From Paralichthys olivaceus (Eukaryota; Chordata; Actinopteri; Pleuronectiformes; Paralichthyidae), in NCBI RefSeq assembly GCF_024713975.1, contig NC_091110.1:14259501-14323500 (forward strand): 64,000 nucleotides of DNA, written 5' to 3'. Shown here in pieces: positions 1-32,691 of the stretch. A model generated the notes under the pieces. That model did no database searches and was not told the DNA's origin. It saw nothing but the letters and a program-made list of their open reading frames with translations. How positions within the stretch are numbered: position 1 is the first letter of the stretch; the number at the start of each line of letters is the position of its first letter. The position numbers and the translations under genes were made by a program.

Positions 1-1105
1 TCACCCCACCAACATAGACACTGGAGTAGGCCTGGAAGTCAGAGGGCTGCCAAGGTGGGGGCGGAGGCTTTCCCCCGTTGGCTCTCCCTGAATGTCTCTG
101 ATTGGGCTCTCCATCTTCATATTCTGCGTCATAGCCGCAGGTGCTCTCGGTGGAACGTCCTCTGTACACTGGCCTGGCGCGGAGCTCCCCAGCTACTGTT
201 GCCAGGTTACCTGGGAGGGAGTGAAGAGATCTCTTTCTCTCCATCTGCATGGCCTGGCTGCCTAAGGAGCTGATCTTGTCAGAGACGTCACGGTCATTGA
301 CCCTCACCAGACCCCTCTCATGGTGGAATTCCATGTTAGTGTAAAATGGCGGTGGTGGAGGCGGTAGCTGCTTCTCCTGACCCTTAGCTACATCACCTGC
401 AGAGTGAGAGTTGGCCCGTTTGATCCTCTCAAAGTTGGATCTCAGAGCCGCCACACCAAGTCCCATCCCAAGTTTGTCCTTGGGGTCAGAGGGCAGATCC
501 TTGTCTGGGGGTGGAAGGGTGGGCCTGCGGGGAGAGACTGAGATGCCGCCTCTCTGCTTGGATGGCGAGAGGCCGTCCAGGTTGTCGCAGGATGTCGACT
601 CAACTTGCTGCGGCACCTCAAACGCTGACTCCAGTCCGTCTCCGTGGGAGGCTGACTTTCTGGCAGGTGGGGGTCTCGGTTTGGTTCTGCCTGTGCCATC
701 TCCAAGAGGCTGGAAGCGAGTCCTGTCCATGATGGCACCACCACCACCACCGCAGCCATACCCTCCACCACAAACTCCTACTCCGACCCCACCAGTCTCC
801 TGCATGTGTGGCTGCTGGGACTCTGCCCCCTGTGTGGCTGCGGGGTCCATCCCCTCGTTCAGCGGCGTCTTCCTGAAGCCCCACCGCTGCTTGTCGTAGC
901 TCTTCCTCTCTTTGGCCAGGAGGGTCTGCAGGTAGATCATGCGGAATCGCTCCTTGTTCACCTCCTGCTCCAGACGCCTGATGGACGCCTTGCACCTCTC
1001 CAGCTCCTGCTCGATGCCCCCTACTGACCTCAGCTCCATCTTGGGTGGCTCAGACTCTGGGAATTGCGCTTTCCACGCCTCCATGAATCCAACTGGCTCC
1101 ACCAT
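1..1105 (-). CDS. bcr: BCR activator of RhoGEF and GTPase, exon 1, N-terminal part (runs off the left edge)
   Basis: The minus frame starting at the ATG at 1105-1103 stays open to base 1 for 368 codons. It opens MVEPVGFMEAWKAQFPES and continues through a helix with ELERCKASIRRLEQEV and RFRMIYLQTLLAKE, the BCR N-terminal coiled-coil oligomerisation domain (about residues 1-65 in human). SYDKQRWGFR follows it directly, as in human BCR. Residue 255 is a Tyr in FYTNMEFHHERG, matching human Tyr177; it keeps the pY-x-N form bound by GRB2. Further on, RGRSTES and, at the edge, SVYVGGV also match. The region between coiled coil and Tyr is longer than in human and holds a Gly-rich run (738-780) and Pro-rich stretches. 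The family has a Ser/Thr kinase-like N-terminus, then DH-PH, C2 and RhoGAP domains; those later exons lie outside. Identity is secure; only exon 1 is visible. Confidence 0.95.
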   Translation of the reverse strand, partial: MVEPVGFMEAWKAQFPESEPPKMELRSVGGIEQELERCKASIRRLEQEVNKERFRMIYLQTLLAKERKSYDKQRWGFRKTPLNEGMDPAATQGAESQQPHMQETGGVGVGVCGGGYGCGGGGGAIMDRTRFQPLGDGTGRTKPRPPPARKSASHGDGLESAFEVPQQVESTSCDNLDGLSPSKQRGGISVSPRRPTLPPPDKDLPSDPKDKLGMGLGVAALRSNFERIKRANSHSAGDVAKGQEKQLPPPPPPFYTNMEFHHERGLVRVNDRDVSDKISSLGSQAMQMERKRSLHSLPGNLATVAGELRARPVYRGRSTESTCGYDAEYEDGEPNQRHSGRANGGKPPPPPWQPSDFQAYSSVYVGGV

Positions 1106-2030
1106 ATTGTTCCAAATGTATTTCTGTGACCGACCCCCGTCTCAAGGGGAGGGAGGGAGGGAGGGAAGACGCCAAGGACGCTCAGATTGTCCCTTTCCAA
1201 CACCGACTCCTTCCCAACAACAATGTCCAGCTCCAGCAGCAGAGCAGTGTTCAGAGCAGGCCTCGAGGTAACCCGTCCACAAACACACAGTCTAATTGCT
1301 GACACTTGTCGTGAGCTGCGCGGGCGCAACAATACATCCCATCATGAACAAGAGAAACCGGCTGGTCAGTCACTGGGAACGTGCTGCGCAGAGAGAGGAA
1401 TAAAAAACTGGAGCAAACTTCGTGTTTCTCATGCATTATTCCAGAAAAGGTCACTTTTCAGAGGAGGAGTGAAAATCAAAAAAGGAAATCTCTCAGCCAC
1501 AATGACAGCTGGTGTCTTTGTGACCAGGGTGATGTGGATCTCGGGAAGGGGGGGATGAAAAAGAGGTGAAAGTGTTTTTTAATCGCTCCTGGGTTACTCA
1601 CTGTCTCAGTGTGAGGTTGGAGGTGGAGGCGTCACTCCATGGTGTCCATGAATCCCAGGTGCCGCTGCTGCTCCTCCTCGGGTCCAAGGCGCCTTTGTAC
1701 CCGCAGCGCTTCAAGGAGGACGCGTGAAAAAGCGCAAAACGTGGAGGGACGACAACATGTGAGTTGCGGGTTTTACGCGGAGGAGGGAGCCGGTGCGAGG
1801 GGGACGATTTGTTCCATTATCCCATGTTCCTCCACGGCACTGTTAGCGGTGCTGGTGGTGTTTCTCCTCCTCGGTGCTCCTCCAGCGTCTTCGGCCGTGA
1901 TGGTGCCGCTGTGTGCGCTCCCATCTCAGGCCAGAGGGGCTGCGAGGCAGTGGGAGGGACCAGAGTGACAGGGAGTCTGCTGGTTAAAGAGACAGACTCA
2001 CCCCCTCACCTGAACGCAGCCATTCATTTT
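1106..2030 (-). promoter_or_regulatory. bcr: bcr 5' UTR and CpG-rich promoter region
   Basis: Sequence upstream of the bcr start codon is G+C rich and CpG dense, especially about 1640-1960 (many GCG, CGC and CGT steps), then drops abruptly to A+T-rich DNA after about 2030. Human BCR also has a long GC-rich 5' leader in the first exon. Open frames here on both strands are short and look like products of GC richness. No TATA box is obvious. The transcription start cannot be placed from sequence alone. Confidence 0.6.
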
Positions 2031-3073
2031 CTTCATTAGTCTTAATTTAAGAGAAGGACTTTAACTGATTTAATCACATTCAGACATTTTCATTATCCAC
2101 TGTAGTGCGTAAATTGTGCGTCTCATCCAACAGCAACATATACTCTACAAAATCTGAATGTCTCACAGGCAGAAACCTGCTCTATACTTTACATAACAAC
2201 TATGTGTACAATATATATATTCTTATACTGTATGGAAGTTAATGTGAACAGTATTATAGAGATAAATGACTCATATCTGGAATATCTGGTGGAATATCTG
2301 GATTCAGTATATTAGTAACTATAGTATAGTGTAGTATATGATACTATATACATAAGACATAAGTCAGTCCTTTGGTTCTAGCTGTTTGTTGCTGTGTTTT
2401 CTTTCATTCTGAACATGTACATGCAACATGTGTGATACACTGTTCATGTTCTTATGTGCTCATGTGCTCATGCACCATCACAGCTTCCCTTTTCCACCTT
2501 TTATTTCTGTCTTTCTCTTGTCTGTCTTTGCATTTTTCAGCGATATTTTATTATCATTACTTTTCTTCATTCTCCTTTTTTCATTCAGCAAACATTACAT
2601 ATTGTAAGTGATAATACAATTATTAATTCTTTTCATGATACAAGCAAAAGTAAACGTTTGTGAACTCTGGAACTCTCACAATAAAGTTTTTTTTTAAAGC
2701 AGCAACTTGCCATGATATCTCAGGATTTATATTTCCACTTCTATGTTCTTTTAAACTATTAATACAATCGACATTACTTCCTCTGTTTTACTTTCAAAAC
2801 TTCTTCTGCCAATATGGTTGTGTGGTATATTTAGCCAAATGCTGCCACCTACTGGGTTATTTTTATGTGTGGCTTTTTATTTTCTGTGGTAAAACCAACT
2901 TCACCACTTAAAAACTTAATATAACTACAATAACTAGAGGCACAACAGTCCCATTATGAAACCAGATTTATACCACAAATTGAGACTCCAGACTTTTACG
3001 TGGATCTGCAGCAAATTGCACACAGTCATGTGCAGGAGACATGGAGCAGGAGACATGATTCAAATACTATAGT
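2031..3073. other. A+T-rich spacer between the atp2a2 3' end and the bcr promoter
   Basis: I see no coding exon in this stretch. It contains short A+T runs and one strong CTCF-like motif listed separately at 2840-2857. Both flanking genes are on the minus strand, so this is the downstream flank of atp2a2 and the upstream flank of bcr. Confidence 0.5.
2840..2857 (-). promoter_or_regulatory. CTCF-like motif
   Basis: On the minus strand this reads CCCAGTAGGTGGCAGCAT, a close match to the CTCF core (CCA-N-YAG-R-KGGCAS form). It sits between the atp2a2 3' UTR and the bcr promoter, a position where an insulator would make sense. Binding itself is an inference. Confidence 0.5.
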
Positions 3074-6000
3074 TTTATTTACCTGAAACCACAACCTCAG
3101 AAACGCATGTACAATCACTATTATTAACCTTTAATAATGATCGTCTTTTTACATATGGTTAATATTGTTCTTCGACCAGGAGTTGCTGAGGGAGCTGCAC
3201 AGCCACCCCCCACATTAGATCACAGTTTTACAGCAGTTGATAAAGATATATAGTGGTGATGATGATGATGATAATAATGTAGAGGAAATAAGAAAACACA
3301 GTTGTATTGCAGGATTACCAATGAATCAAAGTGTCAGTCTGTAGTGTCCTCACAGAAAAGGACTTATTCATCTATGTAAATGGTTCAGTGATCGGCCGAC
3401 ACAGGGGGAAGAATATTAAAGATACGAAAATAATCAAAACTCAAGTAGAGCACAGTCAAGTTCAACACGAGTCCTTTCTCATCGTCTAAATATTGTGCAA
3501 ATTACCCAGAGCATTACAATAAAAACAGTGATTTTTTTCCCTTATATCTATGATATAGTCATCTTAAAACCTTAACGTTATTGGAGTATTATACATTAGA
3601 ATCTATAAATACAAATTGCAAAGCCTACATACAGCTGAAACGCATGCATATTTGTACATTGATGTACAGCTAAGACCATTTAACCCAGTGTGTTTTTTCT
3701 ATTTCAAAGATTCTCTAAGCTACCATGAAAGTCGGAAACAAATTCTTCATGCAAGAAGGGAGGAGGAGGGTTTCAACAACTTCCCTGCACACAAAAACTG
3801 GAAACGGTGTCATATTGATTTAGCGTCTGCACACAGAGGTATAGTTATGTTAAGAAGTGGAGTGTGTGTGTGTGTGGTGTTTTGTGGGGCACAGGGAAGT
3901 TTTCCAGCCCACCCACTTATGTATTTGGTCTCATGACTGTGAAAACGTGTATTTTTCTTTTTTGTTGTTGGTGCAACGCTACACACACTCACACACTGCT
4001 GGTCGTCATGGTGTCAGGTGTGTGAAGTTTAGAGTGAGCACAGATACCGGATGGTCGGACGACTCCAGCCTCGGAGCCCACGTTTTAAATTTGATACTAC
4101 TTTTTATGAAAGCCAACCTAAAAAGGAAGAGAAGAAAATCCGTCAGTACAAAACACTTTATAAACTATTTTAAAACCTTTTCTACCATATAACCAGAGAC
4201 AGGATTTCGCTTTGTGATTATAAGCAAAGTGCCAGAGTGGTGAAAAGAACAGCACACGGTGACATTCACAGTGATGGCATGTGGTCGACTTCCAAGCCAA
4301 GTTCCTCTTATTCCCTCTAAGAAATGGCAACCCATAATGCACTGGGAATAACAGTTTAAACCCTCTTCCGTGAACCTTATGCCTTTAAGTTACCTGGAAA
4401 ACATTATTTCCCTAAAATGACAATTTAAAAAGTAGAGAAATCTATTTCAGGGAGTTTCTTCTTGTTTCACTGGATTCTACTGTCATGTGGCAACACTAAT
4501 TAGAGTAGGAAAAAGATGGATACTCACTCTAGTGACAGGGGAGCCAATGGAAAGCATTGAGGGAGAAAGCACACAGTTGTTGTCAAGTGGAACACGAACA
4601 CACACTGCAAACAAACCCAGGCTTCTGTCACTGCAAATACATGCTTTTTAGACAAGAGGGACGGTGTGTGTGTGTGTTTCTCACACTTGTAGAAATGTCC
4701 ATACAAAAGGATGCTCAGGATAAGTGCAGATGACTGTATGGGCTCTGATCCAACATGAACACACACACATCCAGAGTATGGTACACCCAGCACTACCTCT
4801 ACTTTTTAAAGCCTTTAAGTCAAATATACACGTGATCCGTTTCACTGCGTCGTAAATTTCTGCGTCCCGTCATGTTGTGCCAAGAAAACTGAAGCATTCA
4901 TGTCTGAAATGATCTGTATTCAAGTATCATATGCACATACAAAAACACTGGATGCGATAAGTGTTGGAAACCATTCTTTCACCTCTTGAATAAAGACAGA
5001 AAACACTTTGATTCAAAGGGTTCCAGAGTGTATTTTTTTTCCTTGAAGTAAAAAACAACATTTTGTGTTCTTATTTGCATTCCAAGTTCATTTGGAGAAT
5101 TTCCATTAGTTTTCTTAAGATTTTTAATATCATCGTCCTTTGAATCAAACACCATGGAGATGGTTATTAACATACGACATCCCCATTCAGTTCTGTCTCC
5201 AAAGCAAAAAACAAATAGTTAATGGTCGAAAAAAAATCATCAATACAAACAATATATATCCTTAAAAGTGTTAGAGTGGAGGAAGATTGTGTTCTTTGTT
5301 TTCTGCACAAGCAAATAGGGGCACACCTCAGATGTTACGCTTTAGCAAGAGCATTGAAGAAAAAGCATCTAGAGATGAGTGGGAAAAAAAATCTTTTTTG
5401 TCATATTGAGGTAGCTGTGCTCTGCCCAGTGCAGAAAAACTGGCTTATTTTTCAAATCATATAGTAAAAAACCATCCATGTAGTTAATTTACACTCTAAC
5501 AATGGGAAAAGGGGGGGACATATACAATTAAATTAGAAATGAGAAACCATATACAGTTCATGCTTGGTCACGGGACATGCGGCTTTTGCTTTCCAGGATT
5601 CTTTTTTTTTCTTTTCATTTAAGTGAAGCATTCAAACTCCCAAACCTTTCCCCCCATCCTCATGTGTCGCACGCAGGTCGTCCTCTCTGAAAGAGTTCTC
5701 AGTTTATACTGAAGACACAATGGTAAACATTAGAAAATAAATCAAGGCGGTATGTCTAAGCCACGCTGGTCAAACAATTTACAAAGCCATTTAAAAAAAA
5801 AAATTGCATAAAATAGTGTTCATTCTCTGTACAGATCAATGATTTTCTGGTATCTTAAATTTTCTTTCATGAGGGAATCTTAGCAAGAACAATCTGCTGT
5901 TGTTACTGTAGTGACATAAGATATTCCCAAAATCATTAAAAATATAAACCTCAAAAAGGCAATATTGACAAAAAAATGGCGACAGTATATTTCCTTCAAA

Positions 6001-6364
6001 ACCAGCAACAAAGTCCACAGCTATAGGAGTGATGGTCTTCTGACACTCGCGTTTAAAGCCTCACCCGTTCAAAGATCCTATCCCGACTCAAAACAGGTAA
6101 CTTCTCAATGTTAACACCTTATATTATTCATTACGTTTTATGTGTTAAAGTTGGTCCTTCTCGTTTACACACAGCAGGCACGCACAAGAACACACTCAAG
6201 CTCTACAAACGCGCACACACACACACTAGCTATGCACATGTGGGAAAGGCAAAGAGGGAGGAGAGAGGGAGGAGGAGGAGGGAGGAGGAGGAAAGAGTGA
6301 CGTGATGGTGGTAAGGAAGGGGAGGGGGAGAGGTGTGGAAAGGTCGAGGTTGTGCTCAAGTCAG
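3074..6364 (-). other. atp2a2: atp2a2 3' UTR, with a possible distal polyadenylation signal at 3074-3079
   Basis: This follows the SERCA2b stop codon and has no further open frame of note. The only AATAAA (TTTATT on the plus strand) I found is at 3074-3079, which would give a 3' UTR of about 3.3 kb. Close to the stop the mRNA carries a long CU-rich tract. The short alternative SERCA2a terminal exon, encoding Ala-Ile-Leu-Glu-stop in mammals, would be expected in this interval; I looked for its reverse complement behind an AG and did not find it. The 3' boundary is uncertain. Confidence 0.45.
6248..6295 (-). repeat. Polypurine (plus) / CU-rich (mRNA) tract just after the atp2a2 stop
   Basis: The plus strand has a run of GGAGGA and GAGGGA units, so the atp2a2 transcript reads CCUCCU-type pyrimidines about 70 nt beyond the stop codon. 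A CA repeat (about 6212-6226) flanks it. Such tracts are both simple repeats and possible sites for polypyrimidine-binding proteins; the latter is inference. Confidence 0.6.
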
Positions 6365-27280
<20,916 letters not shown>

Positions 27281-30200
27281 CCTCTTGTGTGTGCGTGGTG
27301 CCATTCATTTCTGTGCCCCATTTACAAAACAATTATATATTTATATATATATATATTATTGAATATATTTCTATTATCATAGCAAGAATAATGTTTGAAT
27401 GCTGCCTTCAATAATACAAATTATAGATTTAAAAAAGAATTTAAAAATCAACTTATTAATAATATACAGTATTATATTCAGTATGAATTTAATGTAAAAC
27501 AATACAATAATAATGACAAACACATATGTTTTATATTCATATATATTCTATTCATATTCTATTCATTTCTATTTTCTACACTAAACATATTTATATGTAT
27601 GTATTTCATGTATGTAACTTCAAATGCAAACGCATATACACACACACACACACACATATCCATACATACATATATACACAAACACACACACATATTCATA
27701 CATATAAACATACAACAGAAGAAGGAATAGGATTAATTTACTATATTTTACCACAAATCATCACAAAAAAACCTGTATAATTGAGTTTACTTTAGTTTAT
27801 TGACAGAAACTTTATGTGATTTTTTCACACATTTGTTTGATCCAATTTAAGAGGCTCCAGATGTAAGATCAGCCTTGTACTGATCACTTTTTTTGTGTTT
27901 GTCACTGTTATTGGATGTGGCTGTGAAAAATACCATCCACTGTTAGACTGACAGAGCAACCATGCCTGTGTTATAACACAGTCTGCCTTATCATCTGCAC
28001 TCTGGCCTCTTATCATGAATCTATCATATACTCTGTCTCACCAGAGTAAAGTAAAATTGGCCAGTGACAGCCATCGTTTTTGCACCGATATCACGATAGT
28101 TTCAAGAAAATAGATGGTCTGGGGGCATGACTAATCTAGGCAGCAAACGGGATCTTCTGAGCAGTTCAAATCAAATCCCCCAGACAATGAGATGTCTTCT
28201 GTGTGAGATGTGTTGCAGCCCACACTATCTACTGTCTATCTGAACGACAAGCTATTTTCAGACACTGTGACTAATGTGTGCTGCCACAGTCAGACTCCTG
28301 TTCATTGAAAAGGAAAATTTCTCCTACAACTACGCAGAATGGCTTAAAATTAGAATGGAAAAGTCCAGTGACTGAGAGAGTCAGGATATCACAGGTTGTA
28401 TAGCAAGTATTACTTTAATACACTTTTATATTTCAGCCCTGATAAACTTACACTTAAAAAGTCTTAGGTCCTGATATTTCCTTAAATGTCTGTGATATCA
28501 GTTATTATATATACTTAGATGTTATAATAATGTTAAATTTTAACCCTTCAGAGTCCTGAGTTGATAATTTAGATTTTTACTGGACGGTTGATTTCCTCAC
28601 CATAGTATATCAACATATTTGACATCATGATTTGATCATATGACTGTCTGCTCCTGAGCATTAAGTCATGCAAATGCATTTTTGAAAGCACATGGTCCAA
28701 ATTATAGCAATCTAAAAATATGTATCGGACATTTTCCTGTTGATGAAAGTATAAAGGCTCTATTGGTCGTGTTCGGACTCATCAAAGTTACTTCATTCTC
28801 TTCACATTTGACTGTTGAATTTTTTTCTGTTGCATAACTCAGCCAGCAGGGTAACATCTTCAGTAGCAATGAGGATTGCTTTTAATTCATTATTTCTCTG
28901 TTGTATGTGGAGGCAGGAATCGCAGGCAGTGATTTTTCCATATGATCTGATGTCCCTGAGTTTTTGTGAGCTCAGACTGCTGCAGCCTGCTCTATGTGGG
29001 AGTATACAGGCTGAGTGTGAGCTTTGCAGGAAGGTATAAGTCTGTTTTTGAAAAGCTTAATGGCTCCTTGTGCGACCGCATCATTCTCTTTGGAGACTGC
29101 AGTAAGATGCTCTGCCTTCATTTGTTTCTATCAGACTTAAAGAAGAGACGACAGTGAGCTCGAACAAAATGTTGGCTGTGTTCATCTCTGACTCCGGGAC
29201 ATGAATTTTTGCTTGTTCACAAGGGACCCCAGTTATCATATAATATTATGTTGTCATGGTCATCACAAAATATGTAAATAAAGGTTTATTTACAACAATG
29301 AAAATAATAGTTTTTTATCCATCAAGTTACGGGACTTTCCCTTTTTCCTTGGGCCCTGTTTCAGGCCATCTGAGGGGAATAATAGCATATTCATGTCACA
29401 TGCAACGTGAAAAACAATTATAGCTTTTATCTAACACTCAGCCATGTCCCTTTTTGTTACCATCAAAATAGAGAATTTGATAAGCAATGACATAATTTAA
29501 CATAACATACTTCTTTACAGATTAATAAAACAAGTCCTTACTGTTTCTCATTCAGAATCAGCAGCATCTAATAAGATCAGCAATGATTAGAAAAACGGGG
29601 ATTTGCCCTCTGTGATATAAAGGATTGTGGCAACCAGAAGCCTTTTCCCATAACAAGCCTATGTTTGGCTTTGGGTTTCCAGCAGAAAACTGGTTGATCA
29701 CCTTATAAGGTACTATGATAAAAAAATGCGAGAGCACATTCTGAAGTCATCCCAGGATGAGAAGGTTAAAGGTTTAGCCTGTTGACAACCAGTCGTCCTC
29801 CATGTTGTGGTGACCTTGAAGAAGACGTAAACACCTCTGCGACAACCCCTCCCTCATGCAGGATACTTACTTGTAAGAGGAGTTCAGGTGAAGTTTGGAA
29901 TGTGATGATCTGATCAAAAGGTGACGGCAGCCTTTGGACTGGACATTAGCTTATACAATTGTAAACTGAAATCTGTATGACGATTATAGATATTAGTTAA
30001 AGATAAAGCTGATGGTTGAACCAGACTGTTTACTGATCTTCCTGAGTACTGACCTGCAAAAGTCTCATGTATAAATTTACAATAGAATATTAAGCTATGT
30101 GCTCATAAATGAGATCAAACCATAATTTACGTCTTTATTACATTGAAACCATATTATCCAAAGCAACTGTACAACTCTGTTTTTGTGATTTTGCTGCACT

Positions 30201-30500
30201 CACATGGACAAACATTTTATTACATTGTAAAAACTTTAAATTATCTGTCAATGGTTTGTGGCTGATTATAGTTGAGAATTTCTTTTTTCTTAACTCCTAA
30301 ATTCCTCTTGAATATATAAACATTAAAAAAACACTATTATCACCTATGTTAAAAAACTTTTATAACATTAGTCCTGTGGATTTGCTGCAGTCCAGCTCTC
30401 ACTGTTTTACAAGATACAATATAATAGATTCTGAAATATTGAAATTATTTATCTTCGGTGTTATTGTGAAAATGTCATGAATAAAAATAAAGTAAAAAAA
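27281..30500. other. Intergenic gap between atp2a2 and pus1, with AT- and CA-type microsatellites
   Basis: No convincing exon. Low-complexity TATA-type repeats lie around 27330-27360 and a CA repeat at about 27637-27656, followed by further ACAC and ACAT runs to about 27710. The remaining A+T-rich sequence has only short chance frames. Two promoters face away from each other across this gap. Confidence 0.6.
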
Positions 30501-30524
30501 CTATTTTAAAAAAAGGGTTTACAG

Positions 30525-30821
30525 TGACGTAAGCGAAAACGAGAACAGGAAGTATCGCGAGGTTTACAGGAGGGGTCAAAGTTAACACATCCCTGTAGTG
30601 ACCATGTGTACCCACCACTGTGTACAACGCTTCATTCGTAAATATCTATGAATGCGGTCACTAAGAGAAGTGTACAGACGGACTTCACGTGGTGGATTCA
30701 GTCCATGAGTGCTGAAGTGAATTCATTGTGTTGTAGCTGAATCTCCTGCGCTGCTTCGATCGCTTCGTCTGAAACTCATCGTGTAGCAGCAGGTTTTCTC
30801 ATGATGGCTTGATAACGTGAC
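30525..30821 (+). promoter_or_regulatory. pus1: pus1 promoter and 5' UTR (CRE-, ETS- and TCGCGA-type motifs)
   Basis: Within 40 bp there are TGACGTAA (30525-30532, CRE-like), CAGGAAGT (30546-30553, ETS-like) and TCGCGAG (30555-30561, half of the TCTCGCGAGA core-promoter element). This trio is common in TATA-less housekeeping and mitochondrial-gene promoters. The exact transcription start is not visible. Confidence 0.55.
30801..30812 (+). other. Short upstream ORF before the mitochondrial pus1 start
   Basis: ATG-ATG-GCT-TGA lies 10 nt ahead of the first in-frame pus1 ATG (30822). If transcribed in the leader, it could reduce use of that ATG and favour initiation at the downstream ATG at 31070, changing the ratio of mitochondrial to nuclear enzyme. 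The frame is seen; the effect is inference. Confidence 0.5.
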
Positions 30822-32691
30822 ATGTTGACAGTGCGACCAGTGTTCAGTGCCTTAGTTAAACACTCACTCACGACAAACACGAGAGGTAAGTCAGCTAAAA
30901 GCATTTACAGCTTCTTCTCCATTCTCTCTCTCCATCTGTCAACACAATGTCTGTGCAGACCCACACAGGCTGAGCTGCTTTGACTCCATGTACCAGAGAC
31001 GTGTTAGTGGATGATGATTGAATATTTCGTGTTATCTTTGCAGGTGTTTCTCATATTCTGTGTCGCACGATGACTGAAGCATCAGAAGACGGAAACACAG
31101 CCAAGCTGCTGAAAAGAGCCAACGAGGAAAACGAAGACTCGGCTGAGAGGCTGCAGGCTGCAAAGAGATTGAAAACAGAACAGGCTGAAGATGAGAAGAA
31201 ATATCCTAAGAAGAAAGTGGTGCTTCTCATGGCGTACTCTGGAAAGGGCTACTATGGCATGCAGGTACACGCCGCACCTCCAGCTGTCATTTATAGGCGC
31301 TTTATTTTCTTAAGTGTGGCTGATTGGAAGTGTTTTCTGTGTTTCAGAGGAATCCTGGAACCTCTGAGTTCAAGACCATCGAAGGGGATCTGGTCACCGC
31401 TCTCGTTAAATCTGGCTGCATTCCTGAAAACCACGGTGACGACATGAAGAAGATGTCTTTCCAAAGATGTGCCAGAACAGATAAGGTAAGGGTTGAGCAC
31501 AGTGGGAAGTTTTTCTGTTAAACCTGTCTTTTATTTTTATTCATTCATTTTTGCCATGGATTTTGTGAAGCCCTTTGCATGGATAGGTCAATGAAGTTAT
31601 TCTTAAAAGGGATTCTGTTGTTATGATGTCATCTTGACAAAGGATGCTGGTGTTTATTTCTTTGAACCTGTTCAGGGTGTGTCTGCTGCTGGACAAGTTG
31701 TGTCTCTAAAGCTGCGGCTGATTGAGGACGTCATTGAAAAAATCAACGAGCATCTTCCAAAACAGATCAGAGTTCTTGGTGAGATTAGTTCCTGTGATTT
31801 TTTAGTAGTTGCAGAATTTCTCATTTTGAATGGAATTCTATTTTCACTTGCCTCCACAGGTCTTAAACGGGTCACCCAGGGTTTCAATTCCAAAAACAAC
31901 TGTGATGGTCGTACTTACTCCTACATGCTTCCAACAGTGGCCTTCTCCCCGAAAGACTCTGACACAGGGAACATAGCAGCCTTTCGCTTGGAACCCGAGA
32001 AAATTCAGAGGGTGAACCGTCTGTTTGCTCTGTACAAAGGCACCCATAACTTCCACAACTTCACCTCCCAGAAGGCTCCTAACGACCCCAGCGCTCGCCG
32101 CTACATCACAGAGATGACCTGCGGGGAGCCTTTCATCCGCAGCGACTCAGAGTTTGCAGTGATCACTGTGCGAGGCCAGAGCTTTATGATGCACCAAATC
32201 CGCAAGATGATCGGCCTGGTGATTGCGATAATAAAGGGCTACGCGACGGAGGAGGTGATAGAGCGGAGCTGGGGACAGGAGAAGGTGGATGTGCCCAAAG
32301 CTCCAGGACTGGGTCTGGTGCTAGAGAGGGTTCACTTTGACCGATACAACAAACGCTTCGGAGGGGACGGGCTGCACGAGTGCTTAGAATGGGACCGCGA
32401 GGAGGAAGTTATCCAGGCTTTTAAGGAGGCTCACATCTACCCCACCATTGTTGAGACGGAGTCTCAGGAGGGCTCCATGGTCAGCTGGATGGCCACACTT
32501 CCTATCCATGACTTTGAAGGGACGGCTACTGGAACTCAAGACGCTAAGGACCAGAAACAGGTATCTAAGAAACAACTTGTATTTAAAACCATTATTTGTC
32601 ACATTACATTATTTCTTTTGTAACATAATCAAATTGATTGTTTGCTCTTTTTCCTCAGGACAATGCAGATGAAGAAAATGACACAGATTAG
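30822..32691 (+). CDS. pus1: tRNA pseudouridine synthase 1 (Pus1, TruA family), complete, 6 exons
   Basis: Converts uridine to pseudouridine in cytosolic and mitochondrial tRNAs and some mRNAs. Exons: 30822-30885, 31044-31264, 31348-31485, 31676-31778, 31860-32560, 32659-32691; 419 residues (human about 427). Landmarks: [38 protein letters not shown] with the catalytic Asp (about residue 140); [46 protein letters not shown]; an acidic tail ending ENDTD. Exon 1 adds [16 protein letters not shown], basic and hydroxylated with almost no acidic residues, in frame with the downstream start; it looks like a mitochondrial presequence. Starting at 31070 (MTEASEDGN) would give the nuclear form with its KRLKTEQ-type basic segment. 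Splice phases all agree. Confidence 0.95.
31044..31264 (+). CDS. pus1: pus1 exon 2, containing the alternative (nuclear-form) start at 31070
   Basis: After the CAG acceptor at 31041-31043, the frame from exon 1 reads GVSHILCRT and then the Met at 31070, so both starts share one frame. The exon ends GYYGMQ at 31264, phase 0. Human PUS1 likewise makes mitochondrial and nuclear isoforms that differ only at the N-terminus. Confidence 0.9.

Noticed and set aside
411..899. Plus-strand open frame of 162 codons with Pro-rich run
   Set aside because: It is antisense to bcr exon 1; the minus frame carries the recognisable BCR protein.
1639..2039. Plus-strand open frames in the bcr 5' region
   Set aside because: They lie in CpG-rich promoter sequence, show no known protein features, and are explained by low stop-codon frequency in GC-rich DNA.
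4524..4793. Minus-strand frame of 89 codons in the atp2a2 3' UTR
   Set aside because: It has no known motif, contains translated CA repeats, and lies inside the UTR.
31672..32602. Minus-strand frames over pus1 exons
   Set aside because: They are shadows of the pus1 coding strand, with no supporting splice sites.
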